A DNA stretch of 64,000 bases from NCBI GenBank assembly GCA_905221605.1, contig CAJNDS010000001.1:2526525-2590524 (forward strand). The letters run 5' to 3'. Under the pieces are notes generated by a model, which saw only the letters and a program-made list of their open reading frames with translations, did no database searches and had not been told where the DNA came from. The number at the start of each line of letters is the position of its first letter. Positions within the stretch are counted from its first letter, which is position 1. This DNA is from Symbiodinium natans. Its lineage: Eukaryota; Sar; Dinophyceae; Suessiales; Symbiodiniaceae. Shown in pieces: positions 62,441 through 64,000 of this stretch. A program made the position numbers and the translations under genes.

Positions 62441-62830
62441 GTCAGGGTTTAGGGTTTAGGGTTTAGGGTTTAGGGTTTAGGGTTTAGGGTTTAGGGGTTT
62501 AGGGGTTTAGGGGTTTAGGGGTTTAGGGTTTAGGGTTTAGGGTTTCGGGGTTTAGGGGTTTAGGGTTGAGGGTTTAGGGTTTAGGGTTTAGGGTTTAGAG
62601 TCTTTGGTTAAGGGTTTGGGGTTTTGGGTTTAGGGTTTAGTGTTTTGGGTTGAGGGTTTAGGGTTTAGAGTTCAGGGTTTTGGGTTTAGGTTTGAGGGTT
62701 GAGGATTTCGGGTTAGTTTAGGGTTGAGGGTTTAGGGTTAGAGTTTAGGGTTTGGGGTTTGGGGTTTGGGGTTTAGGGCTAGGGTTTAAGGTTTAGGGTG
62801 TAGGGTCTAGGGTTTAGGTTTAGGGATTAG
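62441..62830 (+). repeat. degenerate TTTAGGG region with TTTAGGGG units
   Basis: Perfect TTTAGGG, then TTTAGGGG, then increasingly degenerate units (TTTGGGG, TGAGGGT) over nearly 400 bp; a decay gradient away from the perfect core. Confidence 0.9.
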
Positions 62831-62967
62831 GATGTAGGGTGTTAGGGTGTTAGGGTGTTAGGGTGTTAGGGTGTTAGGGTGTTAGGGTGTTAGGGTGTTA
62901 GGGTGTTAGGGTGTTAGGGTGTTAGGGTGTTAGGGTGTTAGGGTGTTAGGGTGTTAGGGTGTTAGGG
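62831..62967 (+). repeat. GTGTTAGG 8-bp variant array
   Basis: Seventeen or so consecutive GTGTTAGG units (TTAGGGTG), an 8-bp telomere-like unit not found elsewhere in the window, flanked by ordinary TTTAGGG. Confidence 0.95.
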
Positions 62968-63110
62968 TGTGAGGGTTTAGGGTTTGGGGCGTAAGGCTTT
63001 CAGAGTTTCAAGGGTTGGTGTTTAGGGCTTGAAGGGTTCAGGTTTAGGACGTCAAGACTTCAGAGCCTAGGCTCTTGGGCGCTGGGCTCTGATCGAGGTT
63101 TGGGACTCAC

Positions 63111-63183
63111 TAGGGTTTAGGGTTTAGGGTTTAGGGTTTAGGGTTTAGGGTTTAGGGTTTAGGGTTTAGGGTTTAGGGTTTAG
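63111..63183 (+). repeat. (TTTAGGG)n array
   Basis: Ten perfect units. Confidence 0.95.
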
Positions 63184-63406
63184 GCTCCTTAACCCCTTAG
63201 CACCCTCTGACGTAAGCGGAAGTGCTGGCATAAGCCCTTAAATCACCCATAGCCGGAACCTTCCTACCCCTACGCCTTTGCTTGGATGCTACGCGTCTAG
63301 CTTGAAACTGGGCCCTCCCCTGCTCAAACCCCCAAAACCTAAACGCTAAACCCTAAACCCTTAATGCCCTGACCTATACCACCCCAAACTCGTTTTCCTG
63401 TTGCAG

Positions 63407-63480
63407 GCGCCGCGTTTGGACGTGCCAACCCTTCCAGAGGCGCTTCGGGGCTGGGTCAGGGTGCAAGGCCTCGCCAAGGG
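63407..63480 (+). CDS. candidate exon
   Basis: Acceptor CGTTTTCCTGTTGCAG has the best polypyrimidine tract in the window; the frame reads APRLDVPTLPEALRGWVRVQ then GLAKG before GTAGGG. No domain recognised. Confidence 0.5.
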
Positions 63481-63577
63481 GTAGGGTTTAGGTGATTCCT
63501 AATCCTAGGATTTAAAGGAATAGGGTTTAAGTAGGGTTTAGGGTTCAGGGTTCAGGGTTTTGGGTTTAGGGTTTAGG

Positions 63578-63692
63578 GTTTAGGACCTAGAGTAGGCCCG
63601 TATTCCCTCTTTTCAGGGGCCAGGTTTCCTCATAAGCCCCTTTAAACCAAAAGGGCACCTTTGTTTCTCCCCAGGTTACGGTTACTTTTGGA
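63578..63692. mobile_element. 'GTAGGCCC' TIR element copy
   Basis: GGACCTAGAGTAGGCCCGTA TTCCC ... AAAAGGGCACC ... GGTTACTTTTGGATCC; preceded directly by TTTAGGG units and followed by them. Confidence 0.65.
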
Positions 63693-63800
63693 TCCGGTTT
63701 AGGGTTTAGGGTTTAGGGTTTAGGGTTTAGGGTTTAGGGGTTTATGAAGGGTTCATTGTTGCCTTAGGCCCGAGTGTCTTACGGCAGTTCATCTGAGGGT

Positions 63801-63937
63801 AATTTCATGGGCCCTTAGTATGATCCCTAACCGGCTTTAATGGGGTTCTGATATATGGGCCCTCAATTTGTATAGGGTCTATACGGCGTACAGAAGAGGT
63901 ACCCTGTTAAGGGCCCGTAGTAAGGGACCATGAAACT
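63801..63937. mobile_element. 'GGGCCCTTAGTATGG' TIR element, best copy
   Basis: Left AATTTCATGGGCCCTTAGTA TGATCCCT; right AAGGGCCCGTAGTAAGGGAC CATGAAACT. Inverted ends of about 28 bp; 137 bp in all; non-coding. Confidence 0.8.
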
Positions 63938-64000
63938 ACCCCTAAACCCTAAACCCTCCCCCAAACCCCTAAACACCTAAAACCCTAACGCAAAACCCTA

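Larger units (their letters stand above)
9730..64000. repeat. window-wide dispersed telomeric arrays (arrays not listed singly)
   Basis: Besides the arrays listed, dozens of 2-10 unit TTTAGGG or CCCTAAA blocks occur about every 100-300 bp up to the window end, with variants TTTCGGG, TTCAGGG, TTTGGGG and TCTAGGG. Both strands are used about equally. They do not occur in 1-3.8 kb, in the 33.4-35.7 kb composite repeat or inside the hydrolase gene. Confidence 0.9.

Noticed and set aside
1-64000. Dinoflagellate spliced-leader relics, tRNA and rRNA genes
   Set aside because: I looked for the conserved spliced-leader core, cloverleaf-like tRNA boxes and rRNA words and saw none; absence by eye is not proof.

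Overview
This is a eukaryotic nuclear window, most likely from a dinoflagellate. The case rests on four things seen in the sequence. (1) TTTAGGG/CCCTAAA (Arabidopsis-type) telomeric repeats are scattered in well over a hundred short arrays on both strands. (2) The recognisable protein pieces are of kinds abundant in dinoflagellates: a ubiquitin-like N-terminus joined to ankyrin repeats, a PELNG/ERWK/LDDG repeat family, and FG-GAP repeats. (3) Coding islands are GC-rich, 50-100 bp long, and mostly begin with G right after an AG (AG|G acceptors). (4) Some likely donors are GC or GA. I did not see a dinoflagellate spliced leader, rRNA or tRNA. The phylum is an inference; a plant or another alveolate with the same telomere repeat is not excluded by the repeat alone.

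Layout. 1-4.9 kb: AT-rich sequence, a 55-bp/109-bp satellite, a short inverted repeat, six copies of an 87-bp repeat and C-rich unique DNA, without a gene I can support. 4.9-5.24 kb: a 300-bp CCCTAAA array. 5.25-7.4 kb: exons of an FG-GAP (beta-propeller) protein. 7.5-12.5 kb: satellites and a long palindrome. 12.6-32.6 kb: many single mini-exons, several of them ankyrin half-repeats or pieces of a ubiquitin-like domain, all on the + strand and separated by telomeric arrays. Embedded here is a compact ubiquitin-like/ankyrin gene or pseudogene (28.04-29.05 kb) with one 52-bp intron built from TTTAGGG units. 32.6-35.7 kb: a G-rich tract and a large composite inverted repeat. 36.5-37.4 kb: the one long uninterrupted gene, a secreted alpha/beta-hydrolase. 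42-58 kb: a second set of + strand mini-exons, several with the PELNG, ERWK or LDDG motifs of one repeat family. 58-64 kb: further mini-exons, variant telomeric arrays and one 81-codon open frame.

Main observation. The telomeric arrays look like intron material. At 28452-28503 a phase-0 GT-AG intron made of TTTAGGG units splits a reading frame that resumes correctly in an ankyrin repeat. Many other coding islands lie directly against arrays. A recurrent arrangement is CCCTAAA array - AG - exon - GTTTAGGG array. The G-strand repeat supplies a donor (G|GTTTAG); the C-strand repeat upstream of acceptors supplies a pyrimidine-rich tract with a branch-point-like CTAAAC. An intron that starts with (GGGTTTA)n and ends with (CCCTAAA)n could also fold on itself. 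Several families of short elements with terminal inverted repeats (TIRs) lie in the same introns, some with telomeric arrays or homopolymer runs in their centres; they resemble introners (non-autonomous elements that create introns). Exon borders were read by eye and need transcript data.
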